The notes under the pieces were generated by a model that made no database searches, had not been told where the DNA came from, and was given only the letters and a program-made list of their open reading frames with translations. Shown here piece after piece: positions 9,801-18,277 of a DNA stretch of 64,000 nucleotides. Positions within the stretch are counted from its first letter, which is position 1; each line of letters begins with the position of its first letter. This DNA comes from Lachancea thermotolerans CBS 6340 (lineage: Eukaryota; Ascomycota; Saccharomycetes; Saccharomycetales; Saccharomycetaceae), in NCBI RefSeq assembly GCF_000142805.1, contig NC_013079.1, positions 248,001-312,000 of the forward strand, read 5' to 3'. A program made the position numbers and the translations under genes.

Positions 9801-10741
9801 GCAGTTATGATTATGGTGGGCGAGGCTTCATTTTCGCGGGTCGGCAGTTGAACTTCGAGGCTATAGAGCCCATGAGAGTCTTTTAGCAGTAGGCGGTCTT
9901 GCAACCCAATTAGTACGAAGGGATTGACCAGGTCATCGCCATCCTGGGAACCTTCTGGGCCCTTGGTACTTATTCCATATTTTTCTAAGTTGGGCACTGA
10001 AATTACAAAGTTTGCATCCCGAGGTAGCTCATGCTCACTGCGCTGGACGACATGGTTTAGACCTAAGTCGAGCACGTAGAAGATCAGAGACTTGGAGCCA
10101 TCTGACATGTCAATCTCTAACGACGCGAAAACGGGATTATCGAAAGCAACATCGCATACCGCAGTACTGAGTGTTATGCTGTTTGGCTTGTTGAGAACCA
10201 GTGGTGATGATATGCTCAGTGCATTGTCCTTGAAATCTGTGAGGAAACAGAGCTTGTTCCGCTCAGTCGCGGAGAGAAAGATGCAGCGCCCATGGAGGTC
10301 GACCGAGAGGTGTTTCTGAGGTGAAAGCCTTCGTATGCCGCTTCTAGCAAAGGGCTCGTTCAAAAGAGTGTGTAGCCTGAAGCAGCCCGAGTTGTAGACA
10401 AACTGAAGGACCGAAAGATTACCGGCGTCCGTGAGCAGAACCACGAAAGAGTAACTACTATCTATCGGCAGGCTTTGCATGGCTGTTATTGTGGCGAAAA
10501 ACGGTATCGAAACGAGTCTCTTCAGACTGCCATCCTCCACATCATAGAGTTCGATATGTGTCTCGGTGGCGGCGCACACCTGGTAGTCTCTCCTGCCCTT
10601 GCGTCTCTTGCCTGCATCGCGCGCACGGACTAGCTGGTGATGCTTATAGTCAACAAAGTGGCCTACGCAGGAATGAACAAAGTTGGACTGGCGCTGGAGC
10701 GTCAGGTGGTAAAGAACGGGATCTGCAGAGTCCACGATCAT
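6875..10741 (-). CDS. RSE1: Rse1, SF3b subunit 3 (SAP130 homologue) of the U2 snRNP
   Basis: A 1288-residue beta-propeller protein (S. cerevisiae 1361) of the DDB1/CPSF160/SF3b130 family. The N-terminus shows LYHLTLQRQSNFVHSCVGHFVD, typical of Rse1; the C-terminal third carries the CPSF_A domain. An acidic low-complexity loop lies at about residues 727-750. Rse1 is a scaffold of SF3b, which binds the branch site with U2 snRNP during pre-spliceosome formation. It is the YML049C counterpart and is read away from GSF2, with 690 bp between the two starts. It is one of four splicing genes in the window, with PRP39, ISY1 and the snoRNP factor HIT1 nearby. Confidence 0.95.
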   Translation of the reverse strand: MIVDSADPVLYHLTLQRQSNFVHSCVGHFVDYKHHQLVRARDAGKRRKGRRDYQVCAATETHIELYDVEDGSLKRLVSIPFFATITAMQSLPIDSSYSFVVLLTDAGNLSVLQFVYNSGCFRLHTLLNEPFARSGIRRLSPQKHLSVDLHGRCIFLSATERNKLCFLTDFKDNALSISSPLVLNKPNSITLSTAVCDVAFDNPVFASLEIDMSDGSKSLIFYVLDLGLNHVVQRSEHELPRDANFVISVPNLEKYGISTKGPEGSQDGDDLVNPFVLIGLQDRLLLKDSHGLYSLEVQLPTRENEASPTIIITATLHKLKKEFFILLQTNTGDLFKVKIIPNETTRSSPKLTVTFFDTIPCSSGLHIFRNGLMLALGEFVALSLYEFEGLGNDEDFSSILTSDDPQRKLKLRPVEELQNLSLLDQFRGSNPVLSQKVVGTTPLTILSQQKNTLETLTTGVNFSELISSPLPPNPDNVWTIKLPSELGHRLVFLSLPKATMVLKIEDGSLEELENASESFKTENDRTIFVGLMGESSIIQVCENSLSQIALAKKPPVLNSKLEWLPPAGIKIVEATCSSTQLALGLSNNEIVWFELDTSNGGEVLNEYQDRVEMPDKITALSLPQTFKSDFLAVGCQDSSVKIIGLKSTSRDSFLEVLSMQVVLSPPSDLKLVYSKGLLFLHLGLDAGVYIRSNIDKTDGQLFDIRTKYLGSKPVKVSVLSEIELKASLEEAGEGESDEDESESEDEGTNQPKGVEGSSCAVLHSDKTWLSYNTANLMLVRPLIINGKQSLSSVAMFRTNDIKTNGCCAVSTSGSLLIGRFDKFTTEDKWFQQKRIEKTDEESDKSGEGVSLSGHQPFQGRRIVADKFDRKTYFVIENNHKNSSCRISVYRSGKLLNFGTDEAFISITDCVCLDAQSVRFGGDESHLVMSTSNGKLKTFVVNIEKTTKGRRYNLTFLHDTAVEEKVYSMIAFKDKLLISLFGNLVLYGLGRSQLLKKTITPMPPSVTKVTSIAQWEDSRVAVGDIHESVTLFLYDKRADRFISIADDITKRHVTALEFLDRSTVVGGDRFGNIWVLRLPSIHERLVSDEFPFFLSKFHNNVNNSIAKNIMECPFKWDLVNHFYANDIPVSLNVVKNMHSSDKVSILYLGLQGSVGCLLPLATKKEAEFLEKLQGGLSEADEAFYMDFEAQKASEESEHTDDWSMDYNQGTKLKHKSPRPIVEGAFSLVGRDHTVYRSYYAPVRKVIDGDLCEQFYQLYPSEQEFLTKKLGFKDVAFVKSRLAEFRANHV

Positions 10742-11430
10742 TTAGCGTGTGAGCGGTTAGGAGTGGAGGAGCTGATGGATTAGCAGAAATATGCTTTCAT
10801 AAATTCAAAGCGAGATATCCAGCCACGTGATCCAAAGATCATCCCGAAAGGGAACGCGCCCGAAGCTCGATTGCTTGCTTAGGAGCACTTCAAGACCCTA
10901 GAGATTTGTTCCCGACTACTAACATCCCCCATGTAAAGCTTGAGCGTGCTCTTCCACGCGCGGTGGTCAAAAAAGTATATAAACAGTGCGCCGGCAGCGC
11001 AAAATCTCGGATAAAATGGTTCCCAAGTGAGCGCGGCTCGAGTAGTACATTCTCGTCAGGTTCTGGCAAAATAGCGCCTCTTTTAACGTCTCTTTGTCCA
11101 AACGCGCGTTCGCACCAAGTACTCGTATATGTATTCACTCTCCAGGCCGATCTCCAATTTTTTGAAGTACTCGGCCTCTGTACTCGAAGCCCCGCTCTCC
11201 CTCGCTTGTCCCGGATTTTTTCAATGGTCAGATACGACATATGCTGGAGATGTCAAAAAATTTATACATCGGACGCATACCTTTAAAATCAAGTGGCAAA
11301 CGTCTTGACAACTTTTGAGTGTGTTTAAGGTTGTTTGTACTTGGAATAAGAGCGACAAGTGTCTGAAGTCAGATTCAGCGTTCAGGAATTGTAAATAATA
11401 GTCGCTAAGGCCGGCACAACACAAGACACA
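10742..11430. promoter_or_regulatory. RSE1-GSF2 divergent promoter region
   Basis: 690 bp between two starts. One CACGTG (10824-10829) lies 83 bp before the RSE1 ATG. No gene is seen; overlapping frames on both strands at 10890-11286 have no family resemblance. Confidence 0.4.
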
Positions 11431-12588
11431 ATGGAAATTTGCGTGCGGATTAACGATGACTGCGAGAACGACTACACGTTTCAGGTGTCCAAGGAGGACA
11501 CGTTCGAGTCCAAGATCATGAAGGTTTTCGACAAGAATGAGGGATTGTCCCGGTTCATGGTGCTCAGACCATCCATATTTTACAAAAAACAGCCCACGGG
11601 GCTGTCGAAGTCGATGCATCCGGGGTTCTTGACCGAAAACGGATGCTTGCTATTCCACTACGACGCGGACGAGAGGAAGTACCGTGAGCCTTTGGAGCTA
11701 AAGAACAAGAAGATCTGGGAGCAGATGTGGCCCGGTCAGCTGGTGCTGCCCGAGTGGGAGCTGTCCTACAGAAACATCGCGGTATTCGCGGCGATCTTGC
11801 TTGGCTGGTTGTACACAGATCTGCCCGATGTGATCTCGCCCACGCCTGGTATCTGCTTCACCAACCAACTGTCGAAGCGTATCATGGTCGTAGCGCGCTG
11901 GTACGGCTACAACGCGATCGCGGACAAGCTTGCGGAGGAGGTCCAGGTCAACTCCGCGGGCGTAGTGGCGCAGTGGCTGTTTTTCGCGTTGCACTTTGTC
12001 AAGGTGATATTCGTGGCGCTGGTGTTCTACAGCGGCCTGGTCAACCCCGTCTCATTCAACTTCCTGGACTTTTACAGCACCCGGAAGGTGGTGATCACCA
12101 AGAACGCGGACAAGCTGAAAGAGACGCTGCGCTCGGTCGGGTGGATCGGCGCCAAGCGCGCCACGTACGACGAGTACAGAGACACTTACTACAACTACCG
12201 TCTGGAGAAGGCGGGCGGGCTGGTGCCTGCGTACAAGAGCGGTATAATGCAGGTAGCCGCGAACCCGGGTGTGAACCTGGAGAAGGGCGAGGGCTTCCAG
12301 ACGCCGCTGGACAAGCGGTTCACGGAGTCCACGTTCAAGACCATGGAGAAGTCGCGCAAGTTCGTGCTGAGTGAGGAGTATTTGATCCAGCTGGAGAAGG
12401 ACCTGAAGGAGGTGATCAAGAAGTGCGAGGGCGACGTTCCCGCGATCAACCAGCAGATCCGCAAGTTCCGCCGCCTGGGCCTGTTCGAGAGCGGACCCGA
12501 GCTGACGAGGCTCGTAGAGCTGCGCAAGGAGGTCGCGCCCGAGCCGGAGACCGGCGCTGCGGACGCGGACGCCAAGAAGACCCAGTAG
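11431..12588 (+). CDS. GSF2: Gsf2, ER membrane chaperone for hexose transporters
   Basis: A 385-residue ER membrane protein needed in yeast for export of hexose transporters such as Hxt1, and so for glucose repression. It matches S. cerevisiae Gsf2 along its length, with LMVLRPSIF-type and WPGQLVLP motifs in the N-terminal cytosolic part, two membrane regions at about 115-132 and 182-212, the SLGWIGAKRATYDxY segment at about 232-250, and a lysine-rich C-terminus that could act as an ER retrieval signal (ends KKTQ). Base composition is notably G+C rich compared with RSE1. It is the YML048W counterpart. Confidence 0.95.
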   Translation: MEICVRINDDCENDYTFQVSKEDTFESKIMKVFDKNEGLSRFMVLRPSIFYKKQPTGLSKSMHPGFLTENGCLLFHYDADERKYREPLELKNKKIWEQMWPGQLVLPEWELSYRNIAVFAAILLGWLYTDLPDVISPTPGICFTNQLSKRIMVVARWYGYNAIADKLAEEVQVNSAGVVAQWLFFALHFVKVIFVALVFYSGLVNPVSFNFLDFYSTRKVVITKNADKLKETLRSVGWIGAKRATYDEYRDTYYNYRLEKAGGLVPAYKSGIMQVAANPGVNLEKGEGFQTPLDKRFTESTFKTMEKSRKFVLSEEYLIQLEKDLKEVIKKCEGDVPAINQQIRKFRRLGLFESGPELTRLVELRKEVAPEPETGAADADAKKTQ

Positions 12589-12873
12589 TCGGCAGGCGAT
12601 TGTCCTCGACGCCCGCGGGCCATGTATTGTATTGTATGTATAACACCTGTCTTGTAGATACGGCTTCGTTTACCTCTGCTACCAGCGCGCGCGGCGCGTC
12701 TGTTCCTCGCCCTCGCCTCCATAGCCGCCACAGCCATCCATAACCACTGCCGCACCCGCAGCACCCGCAGCCGCAGCCGCCACCGTTTCTCGTCTTAACA
12801 CATTCATTAGCCATTACTTATAATTATACTGCTTGGATTAGGGCCTGGCGCGCCTGCTTCCTCTGGTAAGCGC

Positions 12874-13047
12874 CTAGTACTTCAATATGATATACACCGC
12901 GTGTACGATTCCGGGGATGTAGCCCAGACACGTCAAAAGAATGTTGATCAAAAGATCGCAGGTGCATCCACGCTCCATGAACACACCCAATGGGGGAATA
13001 ATCACCGCACCGAGCAGTTTGAAAAAGTCTGTCAGGGTCAAAGCCAT
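12874..13047 (-). CDS. PMP3: PMP3/RCI2-family small plasma membrane proteolipid
   Basis: A 57-residue protein that I translated from the minus strand: start ATG at 13047, stop TAG at 12874-12876. It has two hydrophobic segments (about 9-24 and 32-55) around the family motif PPLGVFMERGC, followed by LLINILLTCLGYIPGIVHAVY and the ending ILKY. This is the standard fungal and plant Pmp3/RCI2 pattern; it is closer to that consensus than the divergent S. cerevisiae Pmp3 as I recall it. The family controls membrane potential and salt tolerance. It is not in the S. cerevisiae YML/YJR order, so it is an extra gene between GSF2 and KCH1. The promoter has TATATAA with adjoining AGGGG. Confidence 0.9.
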   Translation of the reverse strand: MALTLTDFFKLLGAVIIPPLGVFMERGCTCDLLINILLTCLGYIPGIVHAVYIILKY

Positions 13048-13888
13048 CTTGAAAGGGGGTTATTGAGTAATCGATTAGGGTTTTAGCGGATGTAACACAA
13101 CAAGGAAGACAACAACGGAAAACTTTTGTATGCGGCTCTTGTTTAAATGCTCGTGCTTGATGTAGTCCACAAAAATACTTTCCATCCCTACAGAAAAGGG
13201 TTTGCCCCTTATATAGACGCCAGCCGCCTTTGTGATCTGGGAAAACCCTCTCCCATTCGTACTTTGCTATTACTCTGTATTGCTCCGTCTAGACAGCTCC
13301 ACGTACAGCCCCGAAAAAACGCATATTGCTCAAGCCGCCGTGGCTAGTGTTCTCTAGTAGTGCCGTACCGAATTGGCGCGGCACATGCAGAAAAGGCAAT
13401 ATTACGAGGGGCTCAGCGCTATAACGGCGTCCCCGGCTAATGACAGGGTGCGGGATGGGAATATTTTTGGCAGCGGAGTCACGAGCCTAGCCAGGCGCCG
13501 GAAAGGCGCCTCGCCGTAGAAGAAGCCGCGGGAGTGCGGAGCAAACCGGCGTAGCGGGCTGGCGGAGTGGACGGTTGGTTGTGTGGCACGTGGTCCCGGG
13601 GTTGCGTGCGGGCGGAGCATACCGGGGCGCAGAGGCTGAGCGGCTATCGTCGAGCCCCCCAAATGGCTTGGTGAGATTTGTCGTTGTTAGTGAGTGATCT
13701 TCGAGCGCGTACGTAGCGATTGCTCGGGAGGACTGGGGCCAAGCAGTATGACGTAAGGGCCGAGGCCTGCGAAAGGCGGGGGCTCCGGGCCTCGAACGTG
13801 GCGCAACGGTTGCTGGAGAATGTAACGGGAGCAGTTGGCGACGTATGAAGTGCGCGTAGCTCGACGCGCGGGTCAAAAATGAATTTTT
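13048..13888. promoter_or_regulatory. PMP3 upstream region
   Basis: On the minus strand a TATATAA (plus-strand 13209-13215) lies about 160 bp before the PMP3 start, directly next to AGGGG (stress-element core, plus-strand 13205-13209); another GGGG run lies at 13055-13059. A CACGTG is at 13587-13592. G+C content rises to the right; the minus-strand frames there look like composition artefacts. Confidence 0.35.
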
Positions 13889-13960
13889 CGATCCGTACGG
13901 GACTCGAACCCGCAGTCTTCTCCTTAGGAGGGAGACGCGTTACCATTACGCCAACGGATC
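13889..13960 (-). tRNA. tRNA-Arg(CCU)
   Basis: 72 bases. The acceptor stem GATCCGT pairs fully with ACGGATC; the anticodon stem TCTCC/GGAGA closes the loop CTCCTAA, giving anticodon CCU; the T arm carries GGTTCGAGTCC. No intron. In S. cerevisiae this is the rare single-copy tRNA (HSX1, chromosome X) that lies in the HIT1-KCH1 neighbourhood as I recall, so its place here beside KCH1 agrees with the ancestral order. A run of T residues (plus-strand AAAAAT) just beyond the 3' end can act as Pol III terminator. Confidence 0.93.
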
Positions 13961-14223
13961 TGTTGTTGGAGAAGCGAGGGAACGGAGGGTATATGTTTGC
14001 GCATGGCAAGCCCAGCGGGTTGGAAAGTGAAAGGATGTGGGAGGGATCTTGTAGGAACGCGAGCAGTTGCGGCGAGGCCGCTTGGTGCGCGTGGAAGCGC
14101 GTACGCGTGGGGGAGCGCCGCGCGCTTTGGCGGTTATGTAAGCCGTGGGTTTCCTGGACCCTTTCTCGGGGCCCTTTATGTAAGGGTATCGTCTATAAAT
14201 GCTATACTGGCGCATGCGGCGCC

Positions 14224-15774
14224 TCAGGGACGCGCGCCGCCGCTGGCGTGGCGCGACTGGGTGTAGAACTCGTAGTCCTCGCGCTCAATGCGGTCCCTCC
14301 GCGCAAGCACGCTGGCGTTCCGCTGGGCGAGGCTGTCCGAGGACGCGGCGAACTCGCCAAAATAGGCCTGCTCCGGCGTGTTGACCTTGCCGGGCGCCGG
14401 CGGCGGCGGCCGCTGGCGGCGCTGCGCCGGGTCGGGCTCGTCGCGTGAGGCCTCGGGCGCGCCAGGCGTCTCGGGGCTCGCGTCTCTGTCAAAGTAGTAG
14501 CTTGGCACCGTATTGGACGTCTTCACCGAGTTGAACGTGTTGGCGTTGATGAGTCGTGGCGCGAATGGGTTCTCCTTCACCGGCCTCGAAGACTCAAACG
14601 TCTCGGACCGCGCGATCGGGTCGAACGCGGTCCGCTTCTGCGGCGCCGTTTGGTGCATGTTCGCGATTGGCGACGCCGCCTGCACGGGATCTGCCGTGCC
14701 GATTGTCGGCAGGCTGTCCACAGAGGCCCATTTGTTCAGCCGGGGCGCCACGGGCGCGGCGAACTCCTTGGCCAGGAGGTTGGCCGTGGACGAGTTGACG
14801 CGGCTCTCAGAGCGGTCCTCGAGCTCCAGCGACTCAACGTTTGTGTGCGCCGCGCTCTTCCAGGGGCCCGCCTCCAGGTCGTCCGTCTGCAGCAGCGAGC
14901 TGCTGGACAGGCCATGGCTTTGGTTCACCATGTTGAACTGCTTCCTCCGCTGGTACTTGTCGACAAGGTAGTCGATGTGCTCGCTCACCGTTACGCACAC
15001 GTACTCCTTGAGGCCGCTAGCGTTTCTTTCGTTGAAGATCCGGTAGTACACGTAGATCGAACAAAGGCATGCTGCCACGAACTTGGTGATGAAAAACGCC
15101 CAGATGACAAACGAGAACAGCATGAACGACAGCAACACTGCTTCCTCATGGTTGGTCTGCGCGATGGTTTTTATCTTGGCCACCAGACCGCTGAAGCTCT
15201 CGACGCGTCCCAGATCGCTGCTCTGATCCACGGTGACCACCACGGACCAAAGCGTAAGCCCGTTGATTACTTGACGCGGCGTATCGGCCACTAGCAGCCG
15301 CAGGCAGTCCTTCAGCTCGAAGAACGTGAAAAATGCGATTTTCTGGTACGCGCCCGAGGGCGAGATGCGGTTGTACACGCAAAACTTGTTGTACTGGCTC
15401 AGTGAGTACGCGCCTCTAGAGAAGTTGTTGACGTAAGTCAGCGAAATGTTGCGAGTGCGGTAGATGCGGATACCGTTGATGATCTCCCATGCAATCAGCA
15501 CGATTGAAGCAAGAATGCACCCGCTGAAAAGCCACTTGCTAATGCGGAACGGAATGTACGGTGGCACAACGTTGTTGGACCACGAGTTGAAGGCCAGGAG
15601 CTTGATACAGGTGTATACGTCTGAGATGAAAAGTGCTATCTTCATGGCCGTGAGGAATAAAACGAAGAACGCATAGTTGACGACTGTCATGAACTTAAAG
15701 TTACGGAACAAAGAGCAGTCCAGTGCGTCAAACGTCTTCGAGTTGATGGAGAGTTTCCAATCGTTACGGAACAT
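14224..15774 (-). CDS. KCH1: Kch1/Prm6-family low-affinity K+ transporter
   Basis: A 516-residue membrane protein, single counterpart of the duplicate pair KCH1 (YJR054W, 497 residues) and PRM6/KCH2 (YML047C, 352). The N-terminal half begins MFRNDWKLSINSKTFDALDC and has hydrophobic segments at about 28-55, 78-102 and 210-240; the C-terminal 200 residues are a hydrophilic, probably disordered, Ser/Pro-rich tail. In yeast these proteins promote K+ influx and help activate the high-affinity Ca2+ influx system during pheromone response. The length is nearer to Kch1. The C-terminal part is strongly G+C rich. It is read away from the tRNA, with a 745 bp upstream region. Confidence 0.9.
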   Translation of the reverse strand: MFRNDWKLSINSKTFDALDCSLFRNFKFMTVVNYAFFVLFLTAMKIALFISDVYTCIKLLAFNSWSNNVVPPYIPFRISKWLFSGCILASIVLIAWEIINGIRIYRTRNISLTYVNNFSRGAYSLSQYNKFCVYNRISPSGAYQKIAFFTFFELKDCLRLLVADTPRQVINGLTLWSVVVTVDQSSDLGRVESFSGLVAKIKTIAQTNHEEAVLLSFMLFSFVIWAFFITKFVAACLCSIYVYYRIFNERNASGLKEYVCVTVSEHIDYLVDKYQRRKQFNMVNQSHGLSSSSLLQTDDLEAGPWKSAAHTNVESLELEDRSESRVNSSTANLLAKEFAAPVAPRLNKWASVDSLPTIGTADPVQAASPIANMHQTAPQKRTAFDPIARSETFESSRPVKENPFAPRLINANTFNSVKTSNTVPSYYFDRDASPETPGAPEASRDEPDPAQRRQRPPPPAPGKVNTPEQAYFGEFAASSDSLAQRNASVLARRDRIEREDYEFYTQSRHASGGARP

Positions 15775-16519
15775 CTGCCCCGTGTGTTAATGCTTCCAGA
15801 TTCTTGTGCGCGGCGTTCGTCAGCGCTCTACGGTAACAAAACTGTAGGGATCTGTCGCTAGCACCAGATCTGATTCGATCGCAGTAATGCTGTCTCCCTG
15901 GTTCGTCTCTCTTTCCGCTGGTTCTTAAGACGCCCGTTGAATCGCGGTTTCAAATTTCGTTCAGAAGATGCGTGCTAATGTCAGAAGATCAAACAAAGAA
16001 AATAACGGTTTTCTCACAATTTGCACAGTAAAAAGATCGAGGCCTGCAAAATGCATTGTGTGACGAACAGCACTCACACATGCCTGAAACGCCCCGCGTC
16101 CGAGCATCAATTTCCTGCCAGTAAGACAGAAAGCTTGCACTAAATTTCTGAGCACGTTATTGCAATTACAGCTGTTGAATTCTTTTCAAGTGGAGGATTC
16201 GGTTCTCCGGGTGTCATATTGTGTCAGAGCTTTCAACGCACAAATGTAACGCTCGGAACAACGTTAGTAGATCACTTTGAACTGATGAATGTAGACAACT
16301 GTCAAAGTCCAGAATCTTCGTGCCGATCGGTAGAATGCGCTTCTCGCCTGCTCGGTTTCCAGGGCTCGAATACTCGGCGCGAAATCGCAAGGTAATCCTC
16401 TGCATAAAGAATTCAAACCCCAAATTCTTTTGGGCATCAAAATAATTATTTGGCTGAGCCGGAAGTATACATTATCATTACAGTTACAGACGCCAGCGTG
16501 TTCCAGATACGCTTTAAGC
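15775..16519. promoter_or_regulatory. KCH1 upstream / BFA1 downstream region, no gene seen
   Basis: 745 bp. Short frames on both strands have no recognisable content. One pheromone-element-like TGAAACG is seen at 16085-16091, too weak to call. Confidence 0.35.
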
Positions 16520-18127
16520 TCAATTCCGTGCAGAACTCATCACCATGTTTCTAATCTCATACATGTAGCTGTTGTTTTTCGGATCAGGCAGCTCCTGGTC
16601 AGCTCCGTACCCTTCGGCCTCGGCATCTCTCAAGATAAACCACCCCCCTACCTTTTTACTCCATTTGTTCTCTTCATGATAGAATCTTTCCAAAGACTTA
16701 GAATCAATGTTGAAAGTCGGGTCGCTACTAGACGATGGCGTATTAAGAGAGTGGTATCTCGTGGTAGCAGAAGAAGGGTAGCGCCCGCCACACTGATCGC
16801 GGCTTGGCGCAAACTGACTCTGTGATCTTTTTGTGGGTAGTTTTTTCTTTAGAGATGGTTCAGAGAAGCTCACTGGCGGTATGTAGTCGGGAATTTCTGC
16901 GAACGGATCTTTCTCGTCGCCGTCAAGCCGTATCCAGCGCAAGTTGTCTTGATCAAACATCATACGGCCGACCACTTTTCCGTGCTTTCTGGTTCCGGAC
17001 CTTGTGCTCGAAGATCTTTCGCGGGGTGGTTGAAGATCAGGTCTTCCCTGAATTACAAGCGCCTTTTTGTCAAAAGAATCAACGTCCCTGAACTTCGCCA
17101 GCGCCTGTTCATTTCCCTCCCACTTCAGCGTTTCGGGGTTATAGACCATCCTTCCTTTCTTCATAGGAGTGTTGTGATCTATCTCTTGTTTGATCGTTTT
17201 GAGACGGTGGCTAACCGAAAGCTTTCGGGAATCCCTGTGTTTCACCGCTGGTTTCTCATGCCGCAGTGGCTCTCTGAACATCTCTAACTGGCTGGGCCGT
17301 ACCCAGTCGCGGTGCCTTTTATGGAGCTGGGGTGTTAGAATGGAGTCATCCGCTGTTATTGTGTATTGTGACGGCGACAAATCCAGCAAAGAGCCCTCAT
17401 CCTCTTTGGGTAAGAATTGAGGCTGTAAGAGGCTTTTTTCAAACTTAAGCTCATCTTCAAACTCATCGTTATAGTTGTCTTGTTCGTCCTCCTCGCGTAT
17501 CATATCATACTTGGATAGTGCGGGAACTGATTTCTTGTACTGGATGCCTCTGGGGCCCAAGCGGCTTCCGGATCTTAAATTTGTAGCGGACTTGCTGTTT
17601 GTTAATTCGTGGGAGCTTCTCGAAGAAGGCCTTGTGGTAGACTCCCGCAAGTCCATCATTGATTGAGGTTGCTTAAAGGTTTTGAATGCTGAACGAGGAC
17701 GCTGAGCACCACTAAGATGCCTGCTCTTAATATCGAACTTATTTCCAAAACGCCGTGTAAGCTCCTGCAGTTCGTCATCACCCTCGCTCTCTTGTGCTTC
17801 GGTGCTAGGTCTAAACGTAGGCTCCAAGTTCACATTTTCGAAGTGAGATTTCACGATTTCGCCCCTACTAGCTTTACCGTGGAATTCTTCAAAATCGTCT
17901 AAGAAGGCGCCGCCATCCTCGTCACTCTCCGTGTGTGTAGAGTACCGTTTCTTGTCATTAGAGAAGGTGGTGCTTTCAGAGCTCGCAGTCGAGGGAGCGG
18001 CAGCAACATCTCTCAACGGCGATGACTGTTGGCTTCTCTTCTTCCAATTTGTTGGGCTCACTGAGGCTTCAATGTCTTCGAAAGAGGTCTCTGTGAATTC
18101 ATCAATATTTACTGGCCGTATCGACAT
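16520..18127 (-). CDS. BFA1: Bfa1, GAP subunit of the spindle position checkpoint
   Basis: A 535-residue protein (S. cerevisiae 574) beginning MSIRP as in Bfa1. Most of it is Ser-rich and probably disordered; the conserved part is the C-terminal Byr4/Bfa1 region with two copies of the motif GRMxY/FxxxxLxW at about residues 325-337 and 387-398. With Bub2 it forms the GTPase-activating complex that holds Tem1 inactive at spindle poles and blocks mitotic exit when the spindle is misplaced. It is the YJR053W counterpart with the strand inverted, divergent from PRP39 with a short shared promoter. Confidence 0.92.
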   Translation of the reverse strand: MSIRPVNIDEFTETSFEDIEASVSPTNWKKRSQQSSPLRDVAAAPSTASSESTTFSNDKKRYSTHTESDEDGGAFLDDFEEFHGKASRGEIVKSHFENVNLEPTFRPSTEAQESEGDDELQELTRRFGNKFDIKSRHLSGAQRPRSAFKTFKQPQSMMDLRESTTRPSSRSSHELTNSKSATNLRSGSRLGPRGIQYKKSVPALSKYDMIREEDEQDNYNDEFEDELKFEKSLLQPQFLPKEDEGSLLDLSPSQYTITADDSILTPQLHKRHRDWVRPSQLEMFREPLRHEKPAVKHRDSRKLSVSHRLKTIKQEIDHNTPMKKGRMVYNPETLKWEGNEQALAKFRDVDSFDKKALVIQGRPDLQPPRERSSSTRSGTRKHGKVVGRMMFDQDNLRWIRLDGDEKDPFAEIPDYIPPVSFSEPSLKKKLPTKRSQSQFAPSRDQCGGRYPSSATTRYHSLNTPSSSSDPTFNIDSKSLERFYHEENKWSKKVGGWFILRDAEAEGYGADQELPDPKNNSYMYEIRNMVMSSARN

Positions 18128-18277
18128 CTAAAACCAGTTGGTTAAACCTCGCTGGGTATTATGTTTTACTTGTTTACTCTGTCCGGAATTTATGATCATT
18201 TTTTATTTACTACGTGTAACGATTTCTATCTTCAAACCTCAATTTCCCGAAAAGATAACCGAAGAGAAGCCCAACCC

